A stretch of DNA of 22,760 nucleotides from Clostridia bacterium (GCA_900766395.1 CAAFWB010000085.1:1-22760); one strand, 5' to 3'; shown: positions 13,723-22,760, counted from the stretch's first letter. A program made the numbers and translations. Notes: generated by a model from the letters alone, not told the origin.

Positions 13723-14706
13723 ATGAAAACAAGCGAAGTCTTTGAGACTCCCGAACAAAAATCGAGAAAGTCAGGTCAAAAAATTTTGAAGTTTGGATGC
13801 GTGGCGTGTTTTGCCATTGCTTGCGTTTTTACTGTCCAAAATTTGATGCCGCTTGATTTTTACATTAATCCTGGAATTGATGAAAACACAAAATTTGTTG
13901 TTGCCCACGCTGGCGGAGGAATGGATGTTGACGGCAGAACAAAAAAATATTTGAATGTGGTTGAGGGTGTTGATTATCATTATGCTCACGGCACGAGAAT
14001 GTTTGAAATTGATTTTGCATTCTCAAAAGAAAACGAACTTGTTGGCACTCATCGATATGAATATCTAAAAGAATTCAGTAACAAAAATAGAATTGGAATT
14101 GAAGAATACAAAAATAAATTAATTTTGGACAAATTTCATGGACTCACTAGTGAAAGATTGTTTGAACTCATGCAAAAATATCCCGATGCAAAATTCATTA
14201 TTGATACAAAAGAAAATGAGCCATTTTTGGTTTATGAAAAGTTGATTGAAGATGCAAATGCATATGGGATTAATCTCAAAGAAAGCGTAATTCCTTTTGT
14301 TTCTTCAAAAAATATGCTTGAAAAAATTGATGCGGCATATGACTTTGATGAAATTATGTTCACCAATTACAAATCAAAGTTAAACACAAATCAACTTCTT
14401 GAAATCGTCAAGAGCAACCAAAAAATTAAATATCTTCATATCTTTCCAACAGACCTTTCAAGAATTGAAGTTAATGAATTTAACAAGTTGGGAATACGAG
14501 TTTTTGCCCATATGGACAACAGTCCTGTTTTTCACCTCGCTCTTGATTATGGCTGCACGGGAATATTTTCTGATGACATAACAGAAGATTCGTTCAATCT
14601 AAAATATCGCTATATTCTTGAACAAAAACTCATTGACCCAAAAATTGCCGAAGCATCTGCGAATGTCAAACTTGATGAGCTACTGGGCTTGTCTTTTCCT
14701 GCTTAA
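13723..14706 (+). CDS. Membrane-anchored GDPD/PI-PLC-superfamily protein
   Basis: This 327-residue protein has a short basic cytoplasmic start, one membrane segment (about 21-40) and an extracytoplasmic TIM-barrel domain of the glycerophosphodiester phosphodiesterase / PI-PLC superfamily. Visible active-site elements: AHAGGG (61-66), RMFEIDF (92-98, metal ligands Glu95 and Asp97) and GTHRYEY (108-114, His110). Near the C-terminus, HMDNSPVFHLALDYGCTGIFSDD matches the barrel's last strands. Family members hydrolyse phosphodiesters of lipid head groups or wall polymers such as teichoic acids. The usual HRG is HAGG here, as in some uncharacterised subgroups, so the substrate is open. ATG 13723 is preferred over 13714 from the promoter position. 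Confidence 0.8.
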   Translation: MKTSEVFETPEQKSRKSGQKILKFGCVACFAIACVFTVQNLMPLDFYINPGIDENTKFVVAHAGGGMDVDGRTKKYLNVVEGVDYHYAHGTRMFEIDFAFSKENELVGTHRYEYLKEFSNKNRIGIEEYKNKLILDKFHGLTSERLFELMQKYPDAKFIIDTKENEPFLVYEKLIEDANAYGINLKESVIPFVSSKNMLEKIDAAYDFDEIMFTNYKSKLNTNQLLEIVKSNQKIKYLHIFPTDLSRIEVNEFNKLGIRVFAHMDNSPVFHLALDYGCTGIFSDDITEDSFNLKYRYILEQKLIDPKIAEASANVKLDELLGLSFPA

Positions 14707-14724
14707 ACATTTTTTTAAAATTTG

Positions 14725-14753
14725 TTGAAATATGTGCAAAATTATGATATATT
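14725..14753 (+). promoter_or_regulatory. sigma-A promoter of the 118-aa unknown gene
   Basis: TTGAAA (14725-14730), 17 bases, then TATATT (14748-14753) gives a predicted start near 14760 and a leader of about 14 bases with GGGGGA before ATG 14774. Confidence 0.6.
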
Positions 14754-14773
14754 TCTAATAAATGGGGGAAATT

Positions 14774-15130
14774 ATGAAACATTTTGATGGTTTTGAAGAA
14801 AAAGCGATTAGCAGTTTGGCAAACTTCGCAAACAAATTCACATATTTCGGGTATATCAACAAAAACGAAAAATATCCAGTGTTTGTTGACGAAAAGAAAA
14901 AAATTTATATCAAAGCACAAAATCCAAGAACATTTTTATTCTGCGTGAAAAGAATGGACGAAGTTTGTGTTGCAAAAGAAATGGAAGATATGCTTGATTT
15001 CAAATATAAATATGAAAAACTTTCCAAAGCGTTTGATTATGACAAAAAAATTGCAAAATCATATCTGCAAAAAAGCGTTGACCACATTTTGTCGCAATAC
15101 AAGAAGCAACAAAATGGAATTGAACAATAA
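14774..15130 (+). CDS. Hypothetical protein, 118 aa
   Basis: I do not recognise this protein. ATG 14774 is preferred to ATG 14762 because GGGGGAAATT precedes it at normal spacing. It is a small, basic, soluble protein: residues 1-65 look mixed (FTYFGYINKNEKYPVFVDEKKKIYIKAQ suggests a short beta-sheet), and residues 65-118 are helical and charged. There are two isolated Cys, no obvious metal site, no signal peptide and no membrane segment. It is a single-gene unit with its own promoter and terminator, convergent with the radical SAM gene. Confidence 0.7.
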   Translation: MKHFDGFEEKAISSLANFANKFTYFGYINKNEKYPVFVDEKKKIYIKAQNPRTFLFCVKRMDEVCVAKEMEDMLDFKYKYEKLSKAFDYDKKIAKSYLQKSVDHILSQYKKQQNGIEQ

Positions 15131-15131
15131 G

Positions 15132-15155
15132 AAAAGACCCGTTCGGGTCTTTTTT
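15132..15155. terminator. Bidirectional terminator between 118-aa gene and radical SAM gene
   Basis: AAAAGACCC (15132-15140) pairs with GGGTCTTTT (15145-15153) around a GTTC loop, with further T to 15155. A-run and T-run flanks let it work on both strands; it lies two bases after one stop codon and ten after the other. Confidence 0.85.
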
Positions 15156-15164
15156 GATGCAAAA

Positions 15165-16022
15165 CTATTTGTTCCAATTTGGAATGAAGCAAGTGTCGGC
15201 ACTTTTTGAACTTTGAACAAAACCGTCGAGTTCAAGTTCCAAAAAATATTTGTTTGTGGTTGAGATTTCGCGGGGAGTGAGTTTTCGGTTTATTTCTGGG
15301 AATTTGTCGCACTCGCCGAACGGAGTGAATTGACTCATGACACTGACCAAAATTTGCTTGTCGTAATTTTGTTTCAAATAGTCCAAAACTTGCTTGCTTT
15401 CCTGTGTGTGAAGGGGCAAAATCAAATGACGAACAATCACGCCTTGCTTGAGCATTTCCCCGTCAAATTCGAGTGGTTTGTTTTTCACCATTTCGTTGAG
15501 CGAGGCTTTTGCATTTTCAACATAATCTGGGCAATTTGAATATTTTTTTGCCGTTTCTGGTCTAAAATATTTGAAATCTGTCAAAAAAATGTCAACATAT
15601 GGCAAAAGTTTTTGAATTGTTTCAACTTTTTCATAGCCATGAGTGTTCCAAACAACTGGGACTTTTGGTTTGTAAATTATTAGAGCCTCAATAATTTCAT
15701 TCGCAAAGTGAGTTGGGCTGACGAGATTTATGTTGTGAACACCTTTGCCCTCAAGTTCTTTCATGATTTCAACAAGACCAAGAGGCTTCACTTTTGCGCC
15801 GTGACCATTGTGGGAAATTTCATAGTTTTGGCAGAACACGCATTTGAGCGAACAACCAGAAAAAAATATTGCGCCACTTCCACGAGTTCCACTGATTGGC
15901 GGTTCTTCAAACATAAAAACAGAATATGTGTTGATGCTCATTTCTTCTTTTTCGCCACACAAGCCTTTTGTTTTTGTTCTGTCAATATTGCAATTTCTTG
16001 GACACAAATCGCACTTTTTCAT
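15165..16022 (-). CDS. Radical SAM protein, PflX-like (activating-enzyme homologue)
   Basis: This 285-residue protein resembles the PflX group of pyruvate-formate-lyase-activase homologues. The N-terminal four-Cys motif CDLCPRNC...GLCG (Cys4, 7, 11, 22) is followed by the radical SAM cluster GCSLKCVFC (Cys57, 61, 64), which binds a 4Fe-4S cluster and S-adenosylmethionine. Later landmarks: WNTHGYE, DIFLTDFKY, RHLILP and SQFTPFGE. The reaction is unknown, and no glycyl radical enzyme lies nearby. ATG 16022 is preferred because the Cys motif begins at once. A TTG at 16061 would add 13 untypical residues and lies at or before the promoter. There is no ribosome binding site, and the -10 box ends six bases upstream, so the mRNA is probably leaderless. 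Confidence 0.88.
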   Translation of the reverse strand: MKKCDLCPRNCNIDRTKTKGLCGEKEEMSINTYSVFMFEEPPISGTRGSGAIFFSGCSLKCVFCQNYEISHNGHGAKVKPLGLVEIMKELEGKGVHNINLVSPTHFANEIIEALIIYKPKVPVVWNTHGYEKVETIQKLLPYVDIFLTDFKYFRPETAKKYSNCPDYVENAKASLNEMVKNKPLEFDGEMLKQGVIVRHLILPLHTQESKQVLDYLKQNYDKQILVSVMSQFTPFGECDKFPEINRKLTPREISTTNKYFLELELDGFVQSSKSADTCFIPNWNK

Positions 16023-16028
16023 GCTCAT

Positions 16029-16057
16029 ATTGTAGAGCAAACGCAGATGGTCGACAA
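16029..16057 (-). promoter_or_regulatory. Probable leaderless promoter of the radical SAM gene
   Basis: On the minus strand TTGTCG (16057-16052), 17 bases, then TACAAT (16034-16029) is followed six bases later by ATG 16022. Confidence 0.5.
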
Positions 16058-16096
16058 GCAATTTGGCAAAAAATAAAAATTTTTTTGGGCTTATTA

Positions 16097-16126
16097 TTGA
16101 TTAAATATAAATATATGTGATATACT
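16097..16126 (+). promoter_or_regulatory. Extended -10 promoter of typA
   Basis: TTGATT (16097-16102), 18 bases, and TATACT (16121-16126) preceded by TGA (an extended -10 element). The leader from about 16133 carries AGGAG before ATG 16152. Confidence 0.6.
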
Positions 16127-16151
16127 TACGCGTTGAATTTAGGAGAAAATT

Positions 16152-17978
16152 ATGAAAAACGAAAAGATTAGAAATGTTGCGATTATTGCCCACGTTGACC
16201 ACGGCAAAACATCGCTTGTTAACGAAATGCTCAAACAAGGTCACGTTTTCCGTGACAATCAACAAGTTGACGACAGAGTTATGGACTCAAATGCACTTGA
16301 AAGAGAAAGAGGAATAACCATTCTCGCAAAGAACACTGCGGTCTTCTATAACGGCGTCAAAATCAACGTTGTTGACACCCCAGGGCACGCGGATTTCGGC
16401 GGAGAAGTTGAACGTGTTCTCAAAATGGTTGACGGCGTTTTGCTTGTTGTTGATGCTTTTGAAGGACCAATGCCTCAAACTCGTTTTGTTCTTGAAAAGG
16501 CACTGGAACTCAACCTCAAGGTTATTGTTGTCATCAACAAAATTGACAGACCTGATGCGCGTGTTCAAGAAGTTCAAGACGAAGTTTTGGAACTCTTTAT
16601 GGACCTCAATGCAAATGACGATCAACTCAATTCGCCATTCTTGTTTGCATCTGCTCGTCAAGGAGTTTGCGGAGAAAACATCGCATATCTCAAAGACATG
16701 ACTGTTTTGTTTCAAAAAATCATTGATTACATTCCAGCACCAGACGGCGAAGAAGACAAACCTTTCCAAATGTTGATTTCTGCAACAGAGCAAAATGAAT
16801 ATGTTGGAAAACTTGCAGTTGGCAAAATTGCACGTGGCAAGGTTAAAGTTGGCGACCAAATCACACTTTGCAATTACTTTAATGACAAAACAAGCAATGC
16901 AAAAATTGTTTCAATGTATCAGTTTGAAGGACTCAAACGTGTTCCTTGCGAAACATCTGTTGCAGGCGACATTGCAATGATTGCTGGAATTGAAAGCGTC
17001 ACAATTGGTGACACTCTTTGCTCACCAGAAAAAGTTGAGCCGCTTGAATTTGTTAAAATTAGCGAACCAAGTGTTGAAATGACTTTCCTTGTCAACGACA
17101 GTCCTTTTGCAGGAAAAGAAGGCAAGTTTGTGACATCTCGTCACCTTCGTGAAAGACTTTATCGCGAACAAGTCAAAGATTTGTCACTTCGTGTTCGCGA
17201 CACAAAAACAACAGAGGCATTCACTGTTTGTGGAAGAGGCGAAATGCACCTTTCAATCCTCATTGAAAACATGAGAAGAGAAGGTTATGAATTCCAAGTT
17301 TCAATGCCAAGAGTTGTTTTCAAGGAAATTGATGGCAAAAAATATGAACCTATTGACCGCGTTGTTTTGGACGTTCCAGAAGATTGCGTTGGCGTTGTTA
17401 TGAATAAACTCGGTGTGAGAAAAGGCGAACTTGTTTCAATGGCTCCTCACACAAACAGAATGAGAATGGAATTCAAAGTGCCTTCACGTGGAATGTTTGG
17501 ATTTAAGTCAGACTTTTTGACAGACACACGAGGCGAAGGAATTTTCAGCGCAATTCCAGAAGATTACGAACCTTATAAAGGCGAAATTGCTCGCCGCGAA
17601 TATGGCTCACTCATTGCATTTGAAGCGGGAGAGAGCATAACTTATGGACTCTTTAATGCACAAGAACGCGGCGACTTGTTTATTGGTCCTGGAATTCCAG
17701 TTTATGCCGGAATGGTTGTTGGAAGAAACCCAAGAGGCGAAGATTTGGTTGTTAATGTTTGCAAGAAAAAACATCTTTCAAACTGCCGTTCATCAGGCGC
17801 GGACGAAGCACTTCGTCTTATTCCACCAATTCAAATGTCGCTTGAAGATTCTCTTGAATTTTTGGCTGATGACGAATATATGGAAGTCACACCAAAAAGC
17901 ATCAGAATCAGAAAAGTTGTTCTCGACCATAATATGCGTTTGAGAATTAGAGGCAAAGCTTTGCAAAATCAAGATTAG
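16152..17978 (+). CDS. typA: Ribosome-associated translational GTPase TypA/BipA
   Basis: This 608-residue protein is an EF-G-like GTPase that binds the 70S ribosome and aids 50S assembly and stress or cold growth. G motifs: AHVDHGKT (13-20), RGITI (53-57), DTPGH (75-79), NKID (129-132). Domain II follows (about 205-295), then the EF-G-type alpha/beta domains ([20 protein letters not shown]) and the BipA-specific C-terminal domain ([15 protein letters not shown]). The length is normal, and there is no internal damage. AGGAG lies eight bases before ATG 16152; the leader AATTTAGGAGAAAATT is nearly the same as that of the DUF11 gene. It is divergent from the radical SAM gene. A promoter-like signal near its 3' end feeds the next gene. 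Confidence 0.97.
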   Translation: MKNEKIRNVAIIAHVDHGKTSLVNEMLKQGHVFRDNQQVDDRVMDSNALERERGITILAKNTAVFYNGVKINVVDTPGHADFGGEVERVLKMVDGVLLVVDAFEGPMPQTRFVLEKALELNLKVIVVINKIDRPDARVQEVQDEVLELFMDLNANDDQLNSPFLFASARQGVCGENIAYLKDMTVLFQKIIDYIPAPDGEEDKPFQMLISATEQNEYVGKLAVGKIARGKVKVGDQITLCNYFNDKTSNAKIVSMYQFEGLKRVPCETSVAGDIAMIAGIESVTIGDTLCSPEKVEPLEFVKISEPSVEMTFLVNDSPFAGKEGKFVTSRHLRERLYREQVKDLSLRVRDTKTTEAFTVCGRGEMHLSILIENMRREGYEFQVSMPRVVFKEIDGKKYEPIDRVVLDVPEDCVGVVMNKLGVRKGELVSMAPHTNRMRMEFKVPSRGMFGFKSDFLTDTRGEGIFSAIPEDYEPYKGEIARREYGSLIAFEAGESITYGLFNAQERGDLFIGPGIPVYAGMVVGRNPRGEDLVVNVCKKKHLSNCRSSGADEALRLIPPIQMSLEDSLEFLADDEYMEVTPKSIRIRKVVLDHNMRLRIRGKALQNQD

Positions 17979-17989
17979 TATGGTATATT
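17961..17989 (+). promoter_or_regulatory. Possible leaderless promoter of the small membrane protein gene
   Basis: TTGCAA (17961-17966), 17 bases, then TATATT (17984-17989) with ATG 17996 six bases later. The stop codon of typA lies in the spacer. The bases between -10 and ATG read GAGGAT, like a ribosome binding site but too close to the ATG, so read-through from typA with weak initiation is the alternative. Confidence 0.45.
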
Positions 17990-17995
17990 GAGGAT

Positions 17996-18268
17996 ATGAA
18001 ACAGCAAAAGAACAAAAGTGTTATGAGACAATATAAAATGGATCTCAAAAGATTTGGAAAATATCTTTTGATTCTCATTCCCATTGCTTTTGTCGAGGCA
18101 TTTTTGGTTTCAATGCTCAATTATCCCGTTTGGCTAAACTGCATCATCATCATCCCAACGCTCATTGTTTGGTGCGTTGTGTTTGAACTGATTTATGTTG
18201 CAATTAGCAAAAGAAAAGAAAAGAAAGCAGAGTCCGAAACAAAAAAGCCGGATATTTATGCTGATTAG
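17996..18268 (+). CDS. Small membrane protein, 90 aa, two TM segments
   Basis: I do not recognise this protein. A strongly basic start (KQQKNKSVMRQYKMDLKRFGK) is followed by two hydrophobic segments (about 22-40 and 46-70) and a charged Lys/Glu tail (SKRKEKKAESETKKPD). Both ends are therefore likely cytoplasmic. GAGG is present but only two bases from ATG. It lies 17 bases after typA and 12 bases before dnaB, so it is probably transcribed with dnaB. Its position next to the replicative helicase gene is not proof of a shared role. Confidence 0.7.
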   Translation: MKQQKNKSVMRQYKMDLKRFGKYLLILIPIAFVEAFLVSMLNYPVWLNCIIIIPTLIVWCVVFELIYVAISKRKEKKAESETKKPDIYAD

Positions 18269-18280
18269 TTGAGAGGAAAT

Positions 18281-19729
18281 ATGGAAAAGAAATCATACGC
18301 AAAAATGATGCCACATTCAATCGAGGCGGAACAAGCCATTCTCGGTTGCTGTTTGATTGACGAAAATGTGCCAATTGATGTCATGGCGACACTTAATGCG
18401 AACGACTTTTATGTTGAAGCGCACAAACAAATATTTGACGCAATGATGTCAATCTACTCAAATAATGTTGCGATTGATTTTGTCACAATCACCGACCAGC
18501 TCGAAAAAAACAATTTGCTTGAAAGTGTTGGCGGAATTGATTACATAACAACTCTCACAAACATCATTCCAAGTGCTGCGAATTTCAAACACTATTTGGA
18601 TATCGTAAAGCGTTGTTCAGTTTTGCGTAAACTCATTTCTTCAAGCCAAAAAATTATTGAAAACTCATATGAGAGCGAAAGTGCAGAAGATGCAATCGGA
18701 TTTGCCGAAAAAGAAATCTTTGATATTGCATCAAAACAAGACACTTCAAGTCTTGAACAAATGGAAAATGCTCTCAACAAAGTTATTGAAAAACTCGACC
18801 TCATTGCAAAAGATAAAAACGCGCTAAAAGGAATTTCAACCGGATACACAGATTTTGACGCAATAACAAACGGGCTTCAAAACTCCGACCTCATTTTGCT
18901 CGCAGCACGTCCCGGCGTTGGAAAAACATCTTTTGCCATGAACATTGTTAACTTCGCTGCAACCAAGGGTAAGAAAAAATGTGCAGTATTTTCTCTTGAA
19001 ATGCCAAAAACTCAAATTGCACAGCGTTCACTTTTCTCTGTTGCAAATGTAAGCATGGAAAAAGGTCTTAAAGGCGAACTTTCAGTTGACGAATGGAAGA
19101 GTCTTTGGGCAGCAAAAAAAGAACTTGCTGAATCTGGAATTTATGTTGACGATTCCAGCATGAACAAGGCGACAGATATACTTTCAAAATGCCGCAGACT
19201 CAAACGTGAAAAAGGCCTTGACCTTGTTATGATTGACTATCTTCAACTCATGACAGGCAGCAGCAAAAATTCTTCTGAAAACCGTCAACAAGAAATTTCA
19301 GAAATCACGCGTTCGCTCAAAATTGCCGCTCGTGAACTTGATGTTCCAATCATTTTGTTGTCACAGCTTTCTCGTGCTGTTGAAGCAAGAAAAGATCACC
19401 GCCCAATGCTCAGCGACTTGAGAGAAAGTGGTGCGATTGAGCAAGATGCTGATATCGTTCTGTTCATTTATAAACCAGATATGTATAACGATGTCGTCAA
19501 TGAAGATGAACCAAACACTTGCGAAGTTATTATCGCAAAACACAGAAATGGTCCAATCGGAACTGTAAAACTCAAATGGGTTGGGGAATATACAAAATTC
19601 GTTAATCTCAAAGATTATACAAAAATTGCAAGACAAAATGTTCAAAGTCCTGTTAGTCAAGAACAAGAAGAACCTGTTTTGGAGCCAGTTCAAAAAGTTG
19701 ACCTTGAAAACATGGATGATTTGTGGTAA
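18281..19729 (+). CDS. dnaB: Replicative DNA helicase DnaB
   Basis: This 482-residue hexameric helicase opens the replication fork and is loaded at the origin. The N-terminal domain is at about 8-105 (PHSIEAEQAILGCCLID, then NDFYVEAHKQIFDAM) and the RecA-type ATPase domain starts near 180. Walker A is ARPGVGKTS (209-217), followed by SLEM, MIDYLQLM (Walker B), LSQLSRAVEAR and DLRESGAIEQDAD. The C-terminal tail after about 455 is acidic and Pro/Glu-rich, as is common. ATG 18281 is chosen because GAGAGGAAAT precedes it; the frame also begins at a TTG at 18269 that has no site. It appears intact. Confidence 0.97.
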   Translation: MEKKSYAKMMPHSIEAEQAILGCCLIDENVPIDVMATLNANDFYVEAHKQIFDAMMSIYSNNVAIDFVTITDQLEKNNLLESVGGIDYITTLTNIIPSAANFKHYLDIVKRCSVLRKLISSSQKIIENSYESESAEDAIGFAEKEIFDIASKQDTSSLEQMENALNKVIEKLDLIAKDKNALKGISTGYTDFDAITNGLQNSDLILLAARPGVGKTSFAMNIVNFAATKGKKKCAVFSLEMPKTQIAQRSLFSVANVSMEKGLKGELSVDEWKSLWAAKKELAESGIYVDDSSMNKATDILSKCRRLKREKGLDLVMIDYLQLMTGSSKNSSENRQQEISEITRSLKIAARELDVPIILLSQLSRAVEARKDHRPMLSDLRESGAIEQDADIVLFIYKPDMYNDVVNEDEPNTCEVIIAKHRNGPIGTVKLKWVGEYTKFVNLKDYTKIARQNVQSPVSQEQEEPVLEPVQKVDLENMDDLW

Positions 19730-19752
19730 AATAATAAAAATGGAGGTGGCAC

Positions 19753-20751
19753 TTGTCAAGATTTAAATCTTTAAAAGAAGTTTCACTAAAAAAGAAAATT
19801 TTTGTATGCTTGATTATTCTCGCAATTATTGTTGCCATTGTTTTTTTGGTTATCAGATTTGGTTTTCCTGATGCTGATGTGACAAGGCCACACGCTCTTG
19901 CATATGAGGTTGGGGCAGACTCGACTTCAAAAAATCAGTTTGAATCCGCTTTTGATTTTTTTGATGCGAATTGCGGACAAAGTCAAAAAGACGATTCTCG
20001 TGCGCTTCGTGATTTGAATTCCTTTTATATGGCAAGACTTTCTGTGAACAAAACAACAAATCACAATGTTGACCGCTTGCTTCTTTCTCTTTCCGAAGTC
20101 AAAGATTTGAACAAACTCAACAAAAAAATAAAAAAACTTGAGAATTTGAAAAAAGATGTTGATTCTTCAAAAAGTGAAGTGATTGCTTATTGCGAAAATC
20201 AAGTTATGCCATATAAGGAAGGAACAACCGACTATTCAAGAATTTCAGATTACTTTTCAAATTTTGCAAAAAAATTCACGAATTATCTCAAAAGTATGAG
20301 AGAATTTGAAAATTATTTGGCTGAAATTATTCAAACTTCGACAGAAGAAAGTTCGTATTCAAACTATCTCACAAAATTTACAACATCTTTAAACAACAAA
20401 AGACTTTCTGCTTGCGTTGATAGATGTCAAAAGAAATTTGTTGACGGAGAAAACATTTTGATTGATGCACCGACTTTTGACTTGTCAAAAAGTGCAAAGA
20501 CAACAATGTTTGAGCAAAAAGACAACGCGATTGAATTTTTTGTTACCAACAGAAATTTGACAATCCAAAACATTGATACAATCAACTCAATGTCATGGCT
20601 TGATGGTTGGATCAAAGCATTCGGAACTGACGGAGAAACAAAATTCTTGAAAACGATTGATCAAACGACCTATAATGAATTCAAGAATTTTATGCAATCA
20701 TTATATACAACAAAATTTGCTGATTATCCTGCATCGGAGGTGAAGGCATGA
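19753..20751 (+). CDS. Membrane-anchored helical protein with TTG start, unknown
   Basis: This 332-residue protein is of unknown family. It begins at TTG 19753: an ideal GGAGGTGG lies six bases upstream and no ATG fits. One membrane segment (about 15-36, ICLIILAIIVAIVFLVI-type run) follows a basic stretch, so the rest is outside the membrane. Residues 50-330 are mostly helical and charged with heptad-like runs (LNKLNKKIKKLENLKKDV, MREFENYLAEI) and few Cys/Gly, suggesting a coiled coil or helical bundle. No enzyme motif is seen. Its TGA overlaps the ATG of the lipoprotein gene (ATGA), so the two are translationally coupled and probably act together at the cell surface. A YSIRK or LPXTG motif is absent. 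Confidence 0.78.
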   Translation: MSRFKSLKEVSLKKKIFVCLIILAIIVAIVFLVIRFGFPDADVTRPHALAYEVGADSTSKNQFESAFDFFDANCGQSQKDDSRALRDLNSFYMARLSVNKTTNHNVDRLLLSLSEVKDLNKLNKKIKKLENLKKDVDSSKSEVIAYCENQVMPYKEGTTDYSRISDYFSNFAKKFTNYLKSMREFENYLAEIIQTSTEESSYSNYLTKFTTSLNNKRLSACVDRCQKKFVDGENILIDAPTFDLSKSAKTTMFEQKDNAIEFFVTNRNLTIQNIDTINSMSWLDGWIKAFGTDGETKFLKTIDQTTYNEFKNFMQSLYTTKFADYPASEVKA

Positions 20752-21779
20752 AAAAATTTATCGCATTAATATTTTCTTTGTTGTGTGTTGGAATGATATT
20801 TGTTGGTTGCTCAAAAGAGACTGAAAAATATTTCTACGATGTTTATGATTATTGGAATTCAAAAGTTCAAGCAACTGACGATTCTGAATTTTATGATCAA
20901 TCAAAAAATATAACATATAATATTCCAAATGCGGGTGCATTAATTTCTGGCGAATTTGCAGAGTTGAATAAATACCAAACAATATATAAAAGTCTCAAAA
21001 GCGATGTTCAAAAATTATCTGCAGAGTTCACTCATGATCCAAAACTTGAAGGTGAAGAACTCAAAAATGCACAAAGCAAAGTCACAGATTACAAAGAACA
21101 ACTAAAGACTTATGAAGATGAAATTGCTGATTTCAAAAATTCAAAATATAGTTTCGAAACCACTTGCTCGGAACTTGTTGGAAACGAAGTTGGTATTATT
21201 GAAAAAGATGAATACAAAGCGTTTTTGTCAAGTTATCGCGGGCTTATCGGTTCTTTGAATGACGTCTTCTCAAAAATGTATGAATGTGCGAAAGCGATGT
21301 TCTATCCAGGAAAAGTATCAGGATTTAAAACAAACGCTGAAAGGGTAAATGCAATAAAAGAAACCATTTATGAAGCAAAAATATTGCTTGCTCGTGATTA
21401 TATGTATTTCTGCTATGAACACAATGATAGCACACAATCTCAAGCAAACATTGATACAATTTTTGATAATTATGACAAAGTGAGAGCAATTGTTCTTGAT
21501 AGTGACGAATTGGCAAAAGAAAAGGCCGAGGCAACGCTTCCAAAAATTGATGGGAAAATTGAAGCACTTGGCACTTGGCTAAGTTATTATAAGAGTGAAG
21601 TTGCAAAAATAAAAAGCGAGATGAGCGAAGGCAGATTCCGTTACAATATTTCTGGTCTTGAAATTAACAATGCTGAAAACGCAGTTATAAAAGAAAACCA
21701 CGAAAAATATTTGACATTAATCAACTCGACAATGAAAAACCTTTCAAAAACTTGCGCGGACCTTGTTGCCTTTTATTAA
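20748..21779 (+). CDS. Helical lipoprotein, unknown, partner of upstream membrane protein
   Basis: This 343-residue lipoprotein has a signal peptide MKKFIALIFSLLCVGMIFVG followed by Cys21 (lipobox FVGC), so the mature protein is lipid-anchored on the outer face of the membrane. The body is helical and charged with coiled-coil-like runs (about 70-135, LKSDVQKLSAEF and QSKVTDYKEQLKTYEDEIADFK) and repeats of the same plan in the C-terminal half. The only other Cys are isolated. I see no catalytic motif. Strong GGAGGTGA precedes ATG 20748 at seven bases, within the upstream gene. It ends in its own terminator. The pair resembles the composition of substrate- or wall-associated scaffolds rather than enzymes. 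Confidence 0.82.
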   Translation: MKKFIALIFSLLCVGMIFVGCSKETEKYFYDVYDYWNSKVQATDDSEFYDQSKNITYNIPNAGALISGEFAELNKYQTIYKSLKSDVQKLSAEFTHDPKLEGEELKNAQSKVTDYKEQLKTYEDEIADFKNSKYSFETTCSELVGNEVGIIEKDEYKAFLSSYRGLIGSLNDVFSKMYECAKAMFYPGKVSGFKTNAERVNAIKETIYEAKILLARDYMYFCYEHNDSTQSQANIDTIFDNYDKVRAIVLDSDELAKEKAEATLPKIDGKIEALGTWLSYYKSEVAKIKSEMSEGRFRYNISGLEINNAENAVIKENHEKYLTLINSTMKNLSKTCADLVAFY

Positions 21780-21791
21780 AATATAGTTTAG

Positions 21792-21825
21792 AATAAGTGA
21801 TGTAATTGCATCACTTATTTTTTTT
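21792..21825 (+). terminator. Terminator of the dnaB / lipoprotein operon
   Basis: AATAAGTGATG (21792-21802) pairs perfectly with CATCACTTATT (21809-21819) around a TAATTG loop, followed by a long T-run to about 21825. Confidence 0.9.
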
Positions 21826-21830
21826 AGTGA

Positions 21831-22760
<930 letters not shown>

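Noticed and set aside
16287..16859. Minus-strand open frame of 190 codons inside typA
   Set aside because: It is antisense to conserved typA coding sequence, with an implausible Cys/Phe/Asn-rich composition.

Overview
The window looks like chromosomal DNA from an AT-rich, Gram-positive-type bacterium, most likely an uncultured Clostridia-like (Bacillota) lineage. The reasons are strong AGGAGG-type ribosome binding sites, consensus sigma-A promoters with 17-base spacers, TTG/ATG starts, U-tract hairpin terminators, a meso-diaminopimelate dehydrogenase, a lipoprotein, and an M60-type glycan-directed surface protease of the kind found in gut bacteria. TAA, TAG and TGA are all used as stops, so the code is standard. 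I cannot place it to genus. No prophage, insertion sequence or CRISPR array is visible.

Layout. 1-2.3 kb (minus strand): a PIN-like nuclease cut by the left edge, an iron-type alcohol dehydrogenase and a small unknown protein, each with its own promoter. 2.4-3.8 kb: an AmiS/UreI-family channel converging with diaminopimelate dehydrogenase (ddh). 4.0-5.9 kb: an Smr-domain protein coupled to a calcineurin-like phosphoesterase, then a 10-TM-type metal (manganese) transporter ending in a strong terminator. 6.0-10.7 kb: a Cu/Zn superoxide dismutase without signal peptide, a DUF11 repeat protein without signal peptide, and a large M60 peptidase with PA14-like and F5/8-type-C domains. The peptidase gene is broken by an apparent one-base deletion near 8885-8887. 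10.7-12.1 kb: tRNA-Ser(GCU) lies between two small HAD-fold phosphatase genes. 12.1-15.1 kb: an unknown protein with coaE and maf in an overlapping operon, then a membrane-anchored GDPD-like protein and another unknown. 15.2-18.0 kb: a PflX-like radical SAM protein divergent from typA/bipA. 18.0-21.8 kb: a small membrane protein, dnaB, and a translationally coupled pair made of a membrane-anchored protein and a lipoprotein, both largely helical and of unknown function. 21.8 kb to the end: an ABC-F ATPase cut by the right edge.

The housekeeping content (ddh, coaE, maf, typA, dnaB, tRNA) points to core chromosome. The accessory interest is the SOD / DUF11 / M60 surface region and the coiled-coil membrane/lipoprotein pair. 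The most unusual regulatory signal is a set of genes whose promoter -10 box ends 6-7 bases before the start codon and which lack a usable ribosome binding site, which suggests leaderless mRNAs.
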